Origin: an uncultured Alphaproteobacteria bacterium
GTDB lineage: Bacteria; Pseudomonadota; Alphaproteobacteria; HIMB59; GCA-002718135
Assembly: GCA_902582755.1 (NCBI GenBank)
Contig: CACHSZ010000001.1
Coordinates: forward strand, 1-64,000
DNA: 64,000 nt
Reading direction: 5' to 3'
The position numbers and the translations under genes were made by a program. Below are positions 45,296-54,701 of the stretch, piece by piece (the stretch's first letter is position 1; every line of letters starts with the position of its first letter). The notes beneath the pieces are model-generated. The model did not search any database, had not been told where the DNA came from, and saw nothing but the letters and a program-made list of their open reading frames with translations.

Positions 45296-45885
45296 TGACA
45301 AAAATCATAGCAATAACAGGCGGCATAGGATCAGGCAAATCTACCTTTTGCAGTAAATTAAAAGAACAGGGTTTTAAAATTCACAGTTCAGATGAGCAGG
45401 TCGCCAAAATATATAAAAACCCTGATAAAAAATTCGTTATTTATTTACGTGAGATAGGCTTGTCCAAGTCAATTTCAAAAAAAAAGATAGATAAAAAAAT
45501 TATATCCAAGATTATTTTTGAAAATAAACAGATAAGAAAAAAACTCGAATTATATATATTTAAAATAGTTAGAAATAAGAGGTCTGATTTTATAAAACAA
45601 GAAAAACAAAAAAAAACCAGATTAATATTCATTGATATACCATTATTGTTTGAAAATAATTTAGAGAAACAGTTTAATAAAGTAATTTCGATAATAGCCT
45701 CGAAAAAAGTAAGATTAAAAAGATTAAAAAAAACAAGAAAAATGACTGAAAATCAGTTTAAAAATATAACCCGATCTCAAACATCAGACGTTATAAGAAA
45801 AAAGAAGTCTGATTATGTTATTTATAACAACTCGACATTAAGGGATTATAAAATTAAGATTAATAAACTAATAAGTAAACTTTAG
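45295..45885 (+). CDS. coaE: Dephospho-CoA kinase
   Basis: A protein of 196 residues. It has the P-loop IAITGGIGSGKSTFCSKLKE at residues 5-23, FKIHSSDEQVAKIY, LIFIDIPLLFENNLE near residue 108 and the arginine-lysine lid KTRKMTENQFKNITRSQ. It completes CoA synthesis. It is strongly Lys-rich like its neighbours. Followed by dnaQ after eight bases. Confidence 0.93.
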   Translation: MTKIIAITGGIGSGKSTFCSKLKEQGFKIHSSDEQVAKIYKNPDKKFVIYLREIGLSKSISKKKIDKKIISKIIFENKQIRKKLELYIFKIVRNKRSDFIKQEKQKKTRLIFIDIPLLFENNLEKQFNKVISIIASKKVRLKRLKKTRKMTENQFKNITRSQTSDVIRKKKSDYVIYNNSTLRDYKIKINKLISKL

Positions 45886-45893
45886 TTAAAGCA

Positions 45894-46568
45894 ATGAGAG
45901 AAATAGTAATTGATACAGAAACCACAGGCCTTGATTATAAGACTGGCGACAGAATAATAGAAGTTGGTTGCGTGGAACTCAGAAACTATGTTCCTACAGG
46001 AAACACCCTTCAGTTTTATTGTAAACCAGATAAAAGCATAAGCGAAGAAGCAAAAAACATTGTAGGTCTTTCAGATGATTTTCTTAATCAACAAAAACCA
46101 TTTGAAGAAAATCACAAGGAGCTTTTGAATTTTTTGAAAAATGACACATTAATAATTCACAATGCATCATTTGATTTAGGTTTTATAAATAATGAGTTAT
46201 CAATCTTAGGATTACCTCATCTAGATAATCCTGTAGTTGATACAGTTTCTCTTGCAAGACAAGTTTTAAATACAAGAATAGCTAACCTCGACTATTTGTG
46301 TAGAAGATTTAACATTGATTTATCAGATAGATCATTTCACGGAGCCCTACTTGACTCCCAGCTTTTAGCCGCAGTTTATTTAGAATTAAGAGGGGGTAAG
46401 CAATTTTCTATGGAGTTGAGCTCAAACATTGATAAAAAAAACACACAAATTAACAACAAAAACGAAACAAAAACCAAAATAATAGAAGTTAATAAAGAGG
46501 ATTATCTTGCTCACAAAGAAATGTTAAAAAAACTAAAAAACCCCCTCTGGAAAAAATTTAACTATTAA
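45894..46568 (+). CDS. dnaQ: DNA polymerase III subunit epsilon
   Basis: A protein of 224 residues with a DEDDh exonuclease core: REIVIDTETTGLDYKTGDRI (Exo I), LIIHNASFDLGFINNEL (Exo II) near 84 and FHGALLDSQLLAAVYLEL (ExoIII, His near 148). It is the proofreading subunit. The end after residue 185 is a linker to the polymerase. In many alphaproteobacteria secB lies between dnaQ and timA; here no gene fits between them. Confidence 0.95.
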   Translation: MREIVIDTETTGLDYKTGDRIIEVGCVELRNYVPTGNTLQFYCKPDKSISEEAKNIVGLSDDFLNQQKPFEENHKELLNFLKNDTLIIHNASFDLGFINNELSILGLPHLDNPVVDTVSLARQVLNTRIANLDYLCRRFNIDLSDRSFHGALLDSQLLAAVYLELRGGKQFSMELSSNIDKKNTQINNKNETKTKIIEVNKEDYLAHKEMLKKLKNPLWKKFNY

Positions 46569-46598
46569 TATTTAAAAAAGTTATTATATTAAAATAAA

Positions 46599-47180
46599 AT
46601 GATTTACGGCGACCTTCAATTTTTTGATATTCTAATTTTCGCAGCTATTGCTGGATTTATTATTTATAGATTAAGAAGTGTTCTAGGAAAAAGAACAGGG
46701 TTTCAAAAAAATATTTCAGAGCCAAAACCTCAAGAAACCAAAAAACAAGAAGATGTTCAAAAAATACCATCACTAATGGATAATGAGACAAAGCTTGAAG
46801 TTGTATATAAAAAAGTTAATAATTTTAACCATAGAGAGTTTCTCGATGGCGCAAAGAAAGCTTTTGAAATTATAATTTCATCTTTCAACAACGGAGATAA
46901 AAAAACACTAAAAAACCTTGTGTCTAAGGATGTTTATTCTGCTTTTGAAAAAGCGATTGATGAAAAAACAAATAATCCAGAATCACAATTTTATTCACTA
47001 ATTGTAGAGGGTATTGCAGATGCAAAAGTAGAAAATGACAAAATATCAATATCTGTCAATTTTATTAGTGAACAGATGTTAAATAATGATGAGGGTTCTA
47101 TTGTTAAAAATAAAGACACTTGGACTTTTGAAAAACCAGTAAACTCTTCTAGTCCTATATGGATATTAACACAAACTTAA
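46599..47180 (+). CDS. TimA/Tim44-like domain protein
   Basis: A protein of 193 residues: an N-terminal membrane helix (FDILIFAAIAGFIIYRL), a linker of about 40 residues rich in Lys and Gln, then a Tim44-like domain with REFLDGAKKAFEIIISSF, LVSKDVYSAFEKAI near residue 110, FYSLIVEGIADAKVE, and a closing WTFEKPVNSSSPIWILTQT. Alphaproteobacterial TimA is a membrane-bound relative of mitochondrial Tim44. Its exact role is uncertain. The GH24 gene starts three bases after it. Confidence 0.85.
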   Translation: MIYGDLQFFDILIFAAIAGFIIYRLRSVLGKRTGFQKNISEPKPQETKKQEDVQKIPSLMDNETKLEVVYKKVNNFNHREFLDGAKKAFEIIISSFNNGDKKTLKNLVSKDVYSAFEKAIDEKTNNPESQFYSLIVEGIADAKVENDKISISVNFISEQMLNNDEGSIVKNKDTWTFEKPVNSSSPIWILTQT

Positions 47181-47183
47181 TAT

Positions 47184-47612
47184 TTGTCCTTTAAAGAACT
47201 TAAAGATCGAATTAAAAAAAACGAGGGTTACTCTGATAAGCCTTATAAAGATCAATTAGGGTTTTATACTATTGGTTATGGTCATCTTATTACAGAAAAT
47301 GAAAATAAATATTACATTAAAAAATTTAAAAAAAAATATTTTGAAAAATTGTTTGAGATAGATTTTAAAAAAGCACACGAACAATACAAAAAAAATTTTT
47401 TTAAAAAAGATCATTCAAATTCAGAGAAAGAATTATTAATAGAAATGCTGTTTCAGCTTGGAGCAAAAGGTGTCTCTAAATTTAAAAAAATGATTTATTT
47501 TCTAAATAAAAAACAAAAATTCATGGCATCACTAGAGATGTTAGATAGCTTGTGGTATCTACAAACACCTGAAAGAGTAAAGAATTTAATTAAAAACTAT
47601 ACAAAAAAATAA
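47184..47612 (+). CDS. T4-type lysozyme (GH24)
   Basis: A protein of 142 residues with a TTG start (MSFKELKDRIKKNEGYSDKP). The GH24 triad is present with exactly the spacing of T4 lysozyme: Glu14, Asp23 and Thr29 in NEGYSDKPYKDQLGFYTIGYG. The middle FQLGAKGVSKFKKM and the end WYLQTPERVKNLI also match. It cuts the glycan strand of peptidoglycan. No signal peptide or TM is visible, so how it reaches the periplasm is unclear. It stands where the lytic transglycosylase MltA is in other alphaproteobacteria. Confidence 0.88.
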   Translation: MSFKELKDRIKKNEGYSDKPYKDQLGFYTIGYGHLITENENKYYIKKFKKKYFEKLFEIDFKKAHEQYKKNFFKKDHSNSEKELLIEMLFQLGAKGVSKFKKMIYFLNKKQKFMASLEMLDSLWYLQTPERVKNLIKNYTKK

Positions 47613-48151
47613 TGGAAGAAGATTTTTTTTTAAAAAACATGAAGGGTGTAAAACCTTTTAAAAAAGATACCTCAACATTTAAAACGAAAAAAACTAATAA
47701 AAAAAATGTAAAATTAGATAAAAAAACTAATACTAAAAATACAAACAAACAAACAACAACTGATCACAAAGTTAGTAGCCCCGAGTTTAAACTATCATTT
47801 GGTGAGGTTAACAAGGAGCTTAAGCGGGGAAAAATTAATATAGACAGAAGAATTGATCTTCACGGTTACAGTTTAGTCGAAGCACATGAAAAATTTATAA
47901 GTGAGGTAAAAAAAAATTATAGCAAGAATAAAAGATGTTTGCTTATAATTACTGGAAAGGGTGTTCATAAAAAAATTGAAAATGAGCAAGACACAAGCCC
48001 CAAACTTTTCTATGGAAAGATTAAAAACTCAATAATAAACTGGATAAATGATGAAAATCTTAAGAAATATATCTTAACATATCAAGACGCAGGTTTTGAA
48101 CATGGGGGCGACGGAGCTCTTTTTGTCTATTTAAGAAAAAAAAGGTTTTAA
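47612..48151 (+). CDS. Smr-domain protein
   Basis: A protein of 179 residues. After a Lys/Thr/Asn-rich first 75 residues comes the Smr domain, with RIDLHGYSLVEAHEKFISEV (the DLHG motif near 88) and CLLIITGKGVHKK (the TGKG motif near residue 112). YQDAGFEHGGDGALFVYLR closes it, as in SmrA/DUF1321-type proteins. Smr domains cut or bind nucleic acids. It overlaps the lysozyme gene by one base, and its stop overlaps the DUF3108 gene by four. Confidence 0.9.
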   Translation: MEEDFFLKNMKGVKPFKKDTSTFKTKKTNKKNVKLDKKTNTKNTNKQTTTDHKVSSPEFKLSFGEVNKELKRGKINIDRRIDLHGYSLVEAHEKFISEVKKNYSKNKRCLLIITGKGVHKKIENEQDTSPKLFYGKIKNSIINWINDENLKKYILTYQDAGFEHGGDGALFVYLRKKRF

Positions 48152-48822
48152 ATTCTTTCTAACCTAAACACTCTTTCTTTAAAATGAATAAAAATTTCAT
48201 ATGGAAGAAAATCATCTTCAATAAAAAATTCAATCTTTTTTAAATCATTCCTTTTGTGATCAGCCCAAATATTTGTGTAATTTTCAATTTTTAAAATTAT
48301 ATTTCCATCCTCACCTTCATTTTTTTTAAGTCTATAAATTCTTCTCCCATCAATAGTGTTTACCTCATCTTCTCCATTTAAAATATTTATAAATGAAGTG
48401 ATTGGGTCAAAATATAAATATAAGTCTTCTAGGATTACTCTAGCTATTTCTTCTTCTATAGGTTCTTGTTTTAATTCAATTAAATAATCATCAAACGACA
48501 TTTTAACTATTTTTGTTTTCTTTTTTGTTTTCCAAAACTGTTTATAATTTTGAGTCTTAAATATATTGTTTTCAATTACACCAATTGAAAGATAGCTTCC
48601 TTCAAATTTATATAGAGGTGAAAAAATGCCAGAATTTTTCAAATTAATTTCTGTTTGATAAACATTATCATTAATATTTAATGACCAATTAAAATGACCA
48701 ATTTTAATTCCTGTTGTGCTGACCTTATATTTTGCACTAAAGTTATTTGCATAAGATGTATTAACTACAAATATAACAAAAAAAACTAGAAATTTATTCA
48801 AACACAACTTCATAAACATCAA
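48148..48822 (-). CDS. DUF3108 exported protein
   Basis: A protein of 224 residues with a signal peptide (FLVFFVIFVVNTSYA, cut near residue 26). The body starts FSAKYKVSTTGIKIGHFNWSL, a family feature of DUF3108, and has DPITSFINILN and YTNIWADHKRNDLKKIEFF. Members are periplasmic beta-rich proteins with a presumed role in envelope upkeep. It overlaps the GT39 gene by 29 bases. Confidence 0.75.
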   Translation of the reverse strand: MMFMKLCLNKFLVFFVIFVVNTSYANNFSAKYKVSTTGIKIGHFNWSLNINDNVYQTEINLKNSGIFSPLYKFEGSYLSIGVIENNIFKTQNYKQFWKTKKKTKIVKMSFDDYLIELKQEPIEEEIARVILEDLYLYFDPITSFINILNGEDEVNTIDGRRIYRLKKNEGEDGNIILKIENYTNIWADHKRNDLKKIEFFIEDDFLPYEIFIHFKERVFRLERI

Positions 48823-50200
48823 TTTTTCTTTTTGTAAAATTCTGATCAGGTGAGTTTATTTTAAGAAGTTTATATTCATTCTCTAAATAATTTATATCCG
48901 AAGGATTTCCAATTAAAGTAAAGTTTTCATTTATATTTTTATTAAGAGGAGATATAATTTTAAAGTGATTTGTTATTTTATCACCTTTTTTATGCGGCAT
49001 ATAGAAATTAATATCCTTATCCCTTAATTCAAAATTAAGGCTTGAAAACAAAAGTCGATCTGAAACTACAATATTTTTTATAGCCCTATTTGAAGAGTAA
49101 CCGTAAATTTTTAGCGCATAATCATTTATACCACTTACTCTGTCAAAAATTTTAGAAGGATAACTTGTTCCAATCATTACAAAGAGAACAAAACAGACAG
49201 TAAAATTAAATATGAAATTTGCTATTTTAAAAAAAGAAATATTGGTTCTAATATATAAAAAAATAAATAAGGAAATTAAAGCAGGGGCGGCCCAATTTGC
49301 ATTAGCTCTTACAATAATAGCTTCTACTAAAACAATTAAAATTATAGGCATAGAAAATATCAGAAAAATTTTTTGGATATAATTCCATTTACTAAACCCA
49401 AATAATCCACCTAAAACTATAAATGGACCTAACATTAAAACTTGAATTAACAAAAATTCCAGACCCCGAATAAGATTTATTTCAATATTCTCAAAATTTG
49501 CATTATCCGAAGTATGTTGAAGTGTAATCCAATCATTATTAAAGTTCCAAATAATATTTGGTACAATGATTATAAATACAGATAAAAACGTAAGACTAAA
49601 ACCTAATAAATTTTCTAAAAAAATTTTTCTAAATCTTTTATCAAGTAGAATTAAGATAAATAAACAGATTACAAAATATATAGCTGCGTATTTTGATAAA
49701 AAACCCAGTCCCAGAAAAATACCTAATAATATAAAATTTTTTAAACCTTGTTCACTATTAATTTTAATTAATTCATTAAGTGAAAGTGTCCAAAATAATA
49801 ATAAAAAAAGATCAGTACTAATTATAAAAGATGAAAAAGAAACAGCAGGTATAAATAAAAAAACTAAACTACCCGCAAATGAATCTTTTTTATTTAGTCC
49901 AGAGTTAATTAACAGATTATAAATACTCCAAGCAATCAATAAATAAATAAACGATGGGAGAAGCTTTAATGAAACAAAACTACTACCCAAGATTTCTGTA
50001 TAAACTCTTATTATCCATGACAAAAAAGGAGGTTTCGAAAAATAACCAAAGTTAATATCTTTAGACCATAACCAATATTGTGCTTCATCACCAAATAAAT
50101 TAAAAGTAGTAAAATTTAAGGCAACTATCTTTAATAAAACTAAAACAAGAACCGACGGCAGTAGAATTTTATTTAACATAATATTTTTTATACAATTCAA
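48794..50200 (-). CDS. GT39 / ArnT-like membrane glycosyltransferase
   Basis: A protein of 468 residues with around ten to twelve membrane helices. The first periplasmic loop has FNLFGDEAQYWLWSKDINFG, with the DE motif of the PMT/ArnT family, then YFSKPPFLSWIIRVYTEI. Such enzymes move a sugar from a lipid carrier to lipid A, glycan or protein. Next to a double PAP2 phosphatase, lipid A or carrier-lipid processing is a reasonable idea. Its 5' end overlaps the PAP2 gene by 32 bases. Confidence 0.75.
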   Translation of the reverse strand: MNCIKNIMLNKILLPSVLVLVLLKIVALNFTTFNLFGDEAQYWLWSKDINFGYFSKPPFLSWIIRVYTEILGSSFVSLKLLPSFIYLLIAWSIYNLLINSGLNKKDSFAGSLVFLFIPAVSFSSFIISTDLFLLLFWTLSLNELIKINSEQGLKNFILLGIFLGLGFLSKYAAIYFVICLFILILLDKRFRKIFLENLLGFSLTFLSVFIIIVPNIIWNFNNDWITLQHTSDNANFENIEINLIRGLEFLLIQVLMLGPFIVLGGLFGFSKWNYIQKIFLIFSMPIILIVLVEAIIVRANANWAAPALISLFIFLYIRTNISFFKIANFIFNFTVCFVLFVMIGTSYPSKIFDRVSGINDYALKIYGYSSNRAIKNIVVSDRLLFSSLNFELRDKDINFYMPHKKGDKITNHFKIISPLNKNINENFTLIGNPSDINYLENEYKLLKINSPDQNFTKRKIDVYEVVFE

Positions 50201-51503
50201 ATAAAATTATATTTAAAATAACGATAAAAAAACCAGCAAAAAAAATGTCACTTAAAAAATGACCGCCAGCCATTATTCTAATAGAACCAAGTACAAAACC
50301 AAAAAAAATGCTTCCATAGAGAAAAATTATTTTTTTTGTAATTAAATACAGAATTATAATTGAAAACCCAACAGAGGCATCACCTGAAACAAAAGAGCAA
50401 TTACTTCCACAAACATTAGTAATTTCATACCACGGAGAAAAATTTTCTTTTCCACCTAATTCTAAAATATCTTTTGGTCTAGCTCTGCCCCATAAATTTT
50501 TAAGTATCAGATTTACAAAAATTAACACTCCAATAATTTGAGAACTCCACAACAAAATTATTTCCTTGATAGAAAATCTATAATTAAAAAAAATTTTATC
50601 AATTTTAATGAAACGCCCAACTATTGGTAATATTAAAATATAAATAAGTATCAGTGGTAACAAAATATCTCGAAACAATATTGAGGTTAAATCAAAACTT
50701 TGTAAAGCAAACTGTGAATCTCCATAATAAAACAAATCTGAAATATACAAATCTAAGGATGGGCCAGAAGTCACAAATACACAACTAAAAAATAAAATTA
50801 GAATATAATAAAAAATCTCAGAATTTTTTTCAGGAATCAAATTTGATAATTTGTATTTATTATATTTATTTTCTATTAAATTATTTAAAACTTTAAATAA
50901 TATTAAAGCTAAAATTGCTCCAGCAACAATATCTGTAAAAAAATGTGCGCTTACAATAACTCGACTAAAAGCAACAATTGAAGCTAAAAAATAAAAAAAA
51001 TATTTTAATTTTGGAAGAACTGAAACCAAAATAAAGCAAACGATAAATATTGTAGAAGAGTGTCCAGAGGGGAAAGAATGAAAATTTGACTCCAAAGTAA
51101 AATATTTAAAACTAAAAACGTCTTCGAAATCAGCATGATTTGGTCTGGGCCTTCCCACTACATGTTTTATAATTTGAGTAATTATCCCAACTGTCAAAAT
51201 ATAAACAAAGGAACAAATAAAAAAATTAGAAAGGTTTTTTGTTGATTTAGTTTTTATGATTTTAAGTTTGTTGTTTATATAAAAAATAACAAAACCTATT
51301 ATTGTAATAGAAAAATACCAAGATGAACTCCCAAGTTTTGTTATTTCTATAAAAAATTCTTTTAGAAAAAACCCATTTACCCAATCACTTAAGTTTATAA
51401 AATATTTATAAAAAAAAAGATCTAAATTAAAAGAAGCAAAAATACTTAGTGTAATTAATACTAAAATAAGTAATTCAAATTTGATGTTTTTAAAAATACT
51501 CAT
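50169..51503 (-). CDS. Duplicated PAP2 phosphatase
   Basis: A protein of 444 residues that holds two PAP2 domains in a row. The first has KHVVGRPRPNH near 111, SFPSGHSSTIF and RVIVSAHFFTDIVAGA. The second has KNLWGRARPKD near 330, CSFVSGDASVGF, and RIMAGGHFLSDIFF. In the second, SGH reads SGD, so this His may be lost and one site may be less active. PAP2 membrane enzymes remove phosphate from lipids such as undecaprenyl-PP or lipid A. It is the first of three overlapping genes with GT39 and DUF3108. Confidence 0.85.
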   Translation of the reverse strand: MSIFKNIKFELLILVLITLSIFASFNLDLFFYKYFINLSDWVNGFFLKEFFIEITKLGSSSWYFSITIIGFVIFYINNKLKIIKTKSTKNLSNFFICSFVYILTVGIITQIIKHVVGRPRPNHADFEDVFSFKYFTLESNFHSFPSGHSSTIFIVCFILVSVLPKLKYFFYFLASIVAFSRVIVSAHFFTDIVAGAILALILFKVLNNLIENKYNKYKLSNLIPEKNSEIFYYILILFFSCVFVTSGPSLDLYISDLFYYGDSQFALQSFDLTSILFRDILLPLILIYILILPIVGRFIKIDKIFFNYRFSIKEIILLWSSQIIGVLIFVNLILKNLWGRARPKDILELGGKENFSPWYEITNVCGSNCSFVSGDASVGFSIIILYLITKKIIFLYGSIFFGFVLGSIRIMAGGHFLSDIFFAGFFIVILNIILFELYKKYYVK

Positions 51504-51532
51504 TTTACAACTATTAAAAAATTAAATGAGCT

Positions 51533-52858
51533 TTACAATATAAACTTTGATAAGTCCTGACTTTTAATAAGTTCTCCTAAGCTATTTTCAACATATTCTT
51601 TGTTAATTATTATTTCTGTAGGGCCTATATCTGACGCTGTATAACTAACCTCTTCAAGTAGTTTTTCCATCACAGTATGGAGCCTTCTGGCGCCTATATT
51701 TTCTACGTTCTGATTTATCTCTGTAGATAGAGAGGCTATGGTATCAATTCCATCTTCTTCAAACTTCAAATCAACCTTCTCTGTTCCAAGAAGTCCCTGA
51801 TACTGCTTAATCAAGCTGTTTTGTGTTTCAGTAAGAATAAGCTTAAAATCTTTTTTACTAAGACTATCAAGCTCGACTCTAATTGGTAATCTACCTTGAA
51901 GTTCAGGAAGCATATCTGATGGTTTTGATAAATGAAATGCCCCGGATGCAATGAACAAAATATAATCTGTTTTTACTACACCATATTTTGTAGTAACCGC
52001 AGTTCCCTCAATAAGTGGTAATAAATCTCTTTGAACACCTTCTCTTGAAACATCTGCACCACTTCTATCAGCTCTTGAAGTAATTTTATCTATTTCATCA
52101 ATAAAAACTATACCATTTTGCTCTACATCATCCAATGCTCTTGAGTTTATTTTATCTTTATCTAAAAGCTTATCAGTTTCCTCGTTTAACAAATATGCAT
52201 GAGAATCTTTGACACTCATTTTTTTCATTTTCTTTTGGTTGCCAAAACCTTTTCCAAACACATCACCTAAATTAATCATACCCATTTGAGAACCAGGCAC
52301 ACCAGGTATATCCATAGTTGGCAAACTGAAATTTGCATTAGCTGAAACTGGAATTTCAACTTCATTATCATTTAATTCACCTGACCTTAGTTTTTTCCTA
52401 AAATTATCTCGAGTAGCTGGCGTTGAGCTTTTAGAAACCAAAACATCTAAAATTCTTTCTTCTGCATTTTTTTCTGCTTTTGCCTTCACCTCTTGACCCA
52501 TTTGTATTTTTGTTTTTGTAATACTAATTTCAACCAGGTCTCTTATTATTTGCTCAACATCTCTTCCAACATATCCTACTTCTGTAAATTTAGTCGCCTC
52601 AACTTTTACAAAAGGTGCGTTTGCTAACTTAGCAAGTCTTCGTGAGATCTCTGTTTTGCCGCAACCTGTTGGACCAACCATTAAAATATTTTTTGGTACA
52701 ATTTCCTCTTTTAAAGAATCATCAAGTTGTTTTCTTCTCCATCTATTTCTTAAAGCAACTGCAACAGCTTTTTTTGCATTGTTCTGACCAATGATAAACT
52801 TATCTAATTCAGAAACAATTTCTCTTGGGCTAAAACTAGATTCCATTCTACAGCTCAA
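51533..52858 (-). CDS. hslU: ATP-dependent protease ATPase HslU
   Basis: A protein of 441 residues, family length. It starts [20 protein letters not shown] and has the Walker [21 protein letters not shown] near 57, the pore [18 protein letters not shown], Walker [20 protein letters not shown] near 250, [17 protein letters not shown], and a C-terminal tail ending in SKFIL that docks into HslV. It overlaps hslV by 11 bases. HslUV degrades heat-damaged proteins. Confidence 0.97.
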   Translation of the reverse strand: MSCRMESSFSPREIVSELDKFIIGQNNAKKAVAVALRNRWRRKQLDDSLKEEIVPKNILMVGPTGCGKTEISRRLAKLANAPFVKVEATKFTEVGYVGRDVEQIIRDLVEISITKTKIQMGQEVKAKAEKNAEERILDVLVSKSSTPATRDNFRKKLRSGELNDNEVEIPVSANANFSLPTMDIPGVPGSQMGMINLGDVFGKGFGNQKKMKKMSVKDSHAYLLNEETDKLLDKDKINSRALDDVEQNGIVFIDEIDKITSRADRSGADVSREGVQRDLLPLIEGTAVTTKYGVVKTDYILFIASGAFHLSKPSDMLPELQGRLPIRVELDSLSKKDFKLILTETQNSLIKQYQGLLGTEKVDLKFEEDGIDTIASLSTEINQNVENIGARRLHTVMEKLLEEVSYTASDIGPTEIIINKEYVENSLGELIKSQDLSKFIL

Positions 52859-53396
52859 TAGTTTCTGAAATAATATTATGGTTTGTATAAATACAAATAT
52901 CTGCTGCTATATTAAGTGATTCTAAAGCAATTTCTTTTGCATTCATTTTTGTATTTTTCATCAATGCTTTAGCAGCACTATTTGCGTATGGGCCTCCGGA
53001 GCCTATAGCAAGTATGCCATCGTCAGATTCAATTACGTCACCAGTACCAGATAACAACAAACTTACATCCTTATCAGCTACGATCATCATTGCTTCTAGT
53101 CTTCTTAGATATCTATCAGTTCTCCAATCTTTAGCTAATTCCACACAAGCTCTTTTAAGTTGGTTCTTATATTGATCTAACTTTCCCTCTAATCTTTCAA
53201 ATAAAGCAAACGCATCTGCAGTTGATCCTGCAAAACCAGAGATAACAGTTTCATCGGCACCAAGCCTTCTAATTTTTTTAACATTTGATTTCATTACGGT
53301 ATTACCAAGACTAGCCTGACCATCACCCGCAATAACGACAAGATTATCTTTTCTAATTCCTACAATAGTTGTTGATTTAATAATGTTTTTTTCCAT
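52848..53396 (-). CDS. hslV: ATP-dependent protease HslV
   Basis: A protein of 182 residues. The mature enzyme starts [20 protein letters not shown] with the catalytic Thr after an eight-residue leader (MEKNIIKS). [20 protein letters not shown] and [17 protein letters not shown] near 130 are conserved HslV blocks. It is the protease chamber of HslUV and precedes hslU. A sigma-32-like promoter lies just before its start, so heat induction is likely. Confidence 0.97.
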   Translation of the reverse strand: MEKNIIKSTTIVGIRKDNLVVIAGDGQASLGNTVMKSNVKKIRRLGADETVISGFAGSTADAFALFERLEGKLDQYKNQLKRACVELAKDWRTDRYLRRLEAMMIVADKDVSLLLSGTGDVIESDDGILAIGSGGPYANSAAKALMKNTKMNAKEIALESLNIAADICIYTNHNIISETIEL

Positions 53397-53405
53397 TCAT
53401 TGATA

Positions 53406-53433
53406 AGATGGCTATTTAATTATTTTTATCAAG
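53406..53433 (-). promoter_or_regulatory. Sigma-32-like promoter of hslVU
   Basis: On the minus strand CTTGAT (53433-53428) and AGCCATCT (53413-53406) are 14 bases apart, close to the heat-shock pattern CTTGAA N13-14 CCCCATNT. Start of RNA would fall about three bases before the hslV ATG, giving an almost leaderless message, which agrees with the absence of a ribosome binding site. Confidence 0.5.
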
Positions 53434-53477
53434 TAATTTACCTAGAATAAATCATATTTCACTGATATTAGGCAAAA

Positions 53478-54065
53478 ATGCGAAAAGGTAAAGTTGAGAG
53501 AAACACTAAAGAAACTAAGATTAGTTGTGAAATTAACTTAGATGGCACTGGTCAATCTAAAATTTCAACAAAAATTGGTTTTTTTGATCATATGTTGGAA
53601 TTATTATCTCATCACAGCTTGATAGATATAGATTTAAAATGTGAAGGAGATACCAATGTTGATCTTCACCATTCAGTTGAAGATACGGCTTACGCAATTG
53701 CTTTAGCTATAAACAAGGCATTAGATGATAAGAAGGGAATAAACAGATATGGCTTTTCATATGTTCCAATGGATGAGTGTTTATCAAGGTGTGTTATTGA
53801 TTTAAGTGGAAGGCCTGAACTAGTGTGGAATGTTAATCTTGGTTTGAAAAAAATTGGTGAAATGGACACAGAGTTATTTCATGAATTTTTTAAAGCCTTT
53901 TCAAATGAATCTAAATGTAATTTACATATCGAAAACTTGTATGGAAAAAACAATCACCATATTATCGAATCATGCTTTAAAGCATTTGCTAAAAGTTTAA
54001 GATTTGCTGTTGAAATAGATAACAGAAGAAAAGATAACATACCATCATCAAAAGGCACTCTTTAA
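53478..54065 (+). CDS. hisB: Imidazoleglycerol-phosphate dehydratase
   Basis: A protein of 195 residues. The two metal-binding His-rich blocks are [17 protein letters not shown] near residue 40, then [16 protein letters not shown] near 66, repeated in the second half as FHEFFKAF and [13 protein letters not shown] [12 protein letters not shown] near 155. [15 protein letters not shown] closes it as usual. It is monofunctional (no HisB phosphatase domain). First gene of a his operon of hisB-hisH-GNAT-hisA-hisF-hisE. Confidence 0.97.
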   Translation: MRKGKVERNTKETKISCEINLDGTGQSKISTKIGFFDHMLELLSHHSLIDIDLKCEGDTNVDLHHSVEDTAYAIALAINKALDDKKGINRYGFSYVPMDECLSRCVIDLSGRPELVWNVNLGLKKIGEMDTELFHEFFKAFSNESKCNLHIENLYGKNNHHIIESCFKAFAKSLRFAVEIDNRRKDNIPSSKGTL

Positions 54066-54071
54066 TTTTTA

Positions 54072-54701
54072 ATGAAAAAAATCACTATTGTCGATTACGG
54101 CTCAGGCAATGTTTTGTCTGCACAAAAATCTTTTATTAAAATAGCAAAAGATAATAATATTGAGGTTGAAGTTTTAATTTCAAAAAAACTAAACGATGTA
54201 AAAAACTCAACCCACATTGTATTACCAGGCCAAGGAGCCTTTTCTACATGCATGAATGGTTTAAAAAAAACAGATGGATTGATTGATGAGCTTTCTGAGT
54301 TTGCATTAATAAAAAAGAAACCATTTTTGGGGATATGTGTTGGCATGCAAATGTTAGCTAAGATGAGTGAAGAAAATGGAGATCATGAAGGCTTAGGTTG
54401 GATAGACGGCCAAATTAAATTATTGCCAGGAGATAATTTAAAACTTCCTCATATGGGATGGAACTTGGCAACACCAACAAATTCGAAATACAATAACTTA
54501 ATCTCAATTAAAAATGACTATTATTTCGTTCACTCATATTATTTCGATTGTACCAATAAGGACAATATTTTGGCAGAAACTAAGTATGGAACAAATTTTG
54601 CTTCAATAGTTGGAAAAGAAAATATATACGGCGTTCAGTTTCATCCTGAAAAAAGTTCCTCCCAAGGATTAAACTTACTAAAAGAATTTATTGGAGTATG
54701 A
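54072..54701 (+). CDS. hisH: Imidazole glycerol phosphate synthase glutaminase subunit
   Basis: A protein of 209 residues with VDYGSGNVLSAQKSF, HIVLPGQGAFSTCM, the nucleophile in LGICVGMQMLA near residue 84, and GVQFHPEKSSSQGLNLL near 188 that holds the His and Glu. It releases ammonia for HisF. Six bases after hisB and overlapping the GNAT gene by four. Confidence 0.96.
   Translation: MKKITIVDYGSGNVLSAQKSFIKIAKDNNIEVEVLISKKLNDVKNSTHIVLPGQGAFSTCMNGLKKTDGLIDELSEFALIKKKPFLGICVGMQMLAKMSEENGDHEGLGWIDGQIKLLPGDNLKLPHMGWNLATPTNSKYNNLISIKNDYYFVHSYYFDCTNKDNILAETKYGTNFASIVGKENIYGVQFHPEKSSSQGLNLLKEFIGV

Noticed and set aside
45437..45455. parS-like TTTACGTGAGA inside coaE
   Set aside because: It breaks the palindrome at two places, unlike the two perfect cores at 40884 and 41075.
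49566..49922. 118-residue frame antisense to the GT39 gene
   Set aside because: Low complexity and complementary to membrane helices of the real gene.
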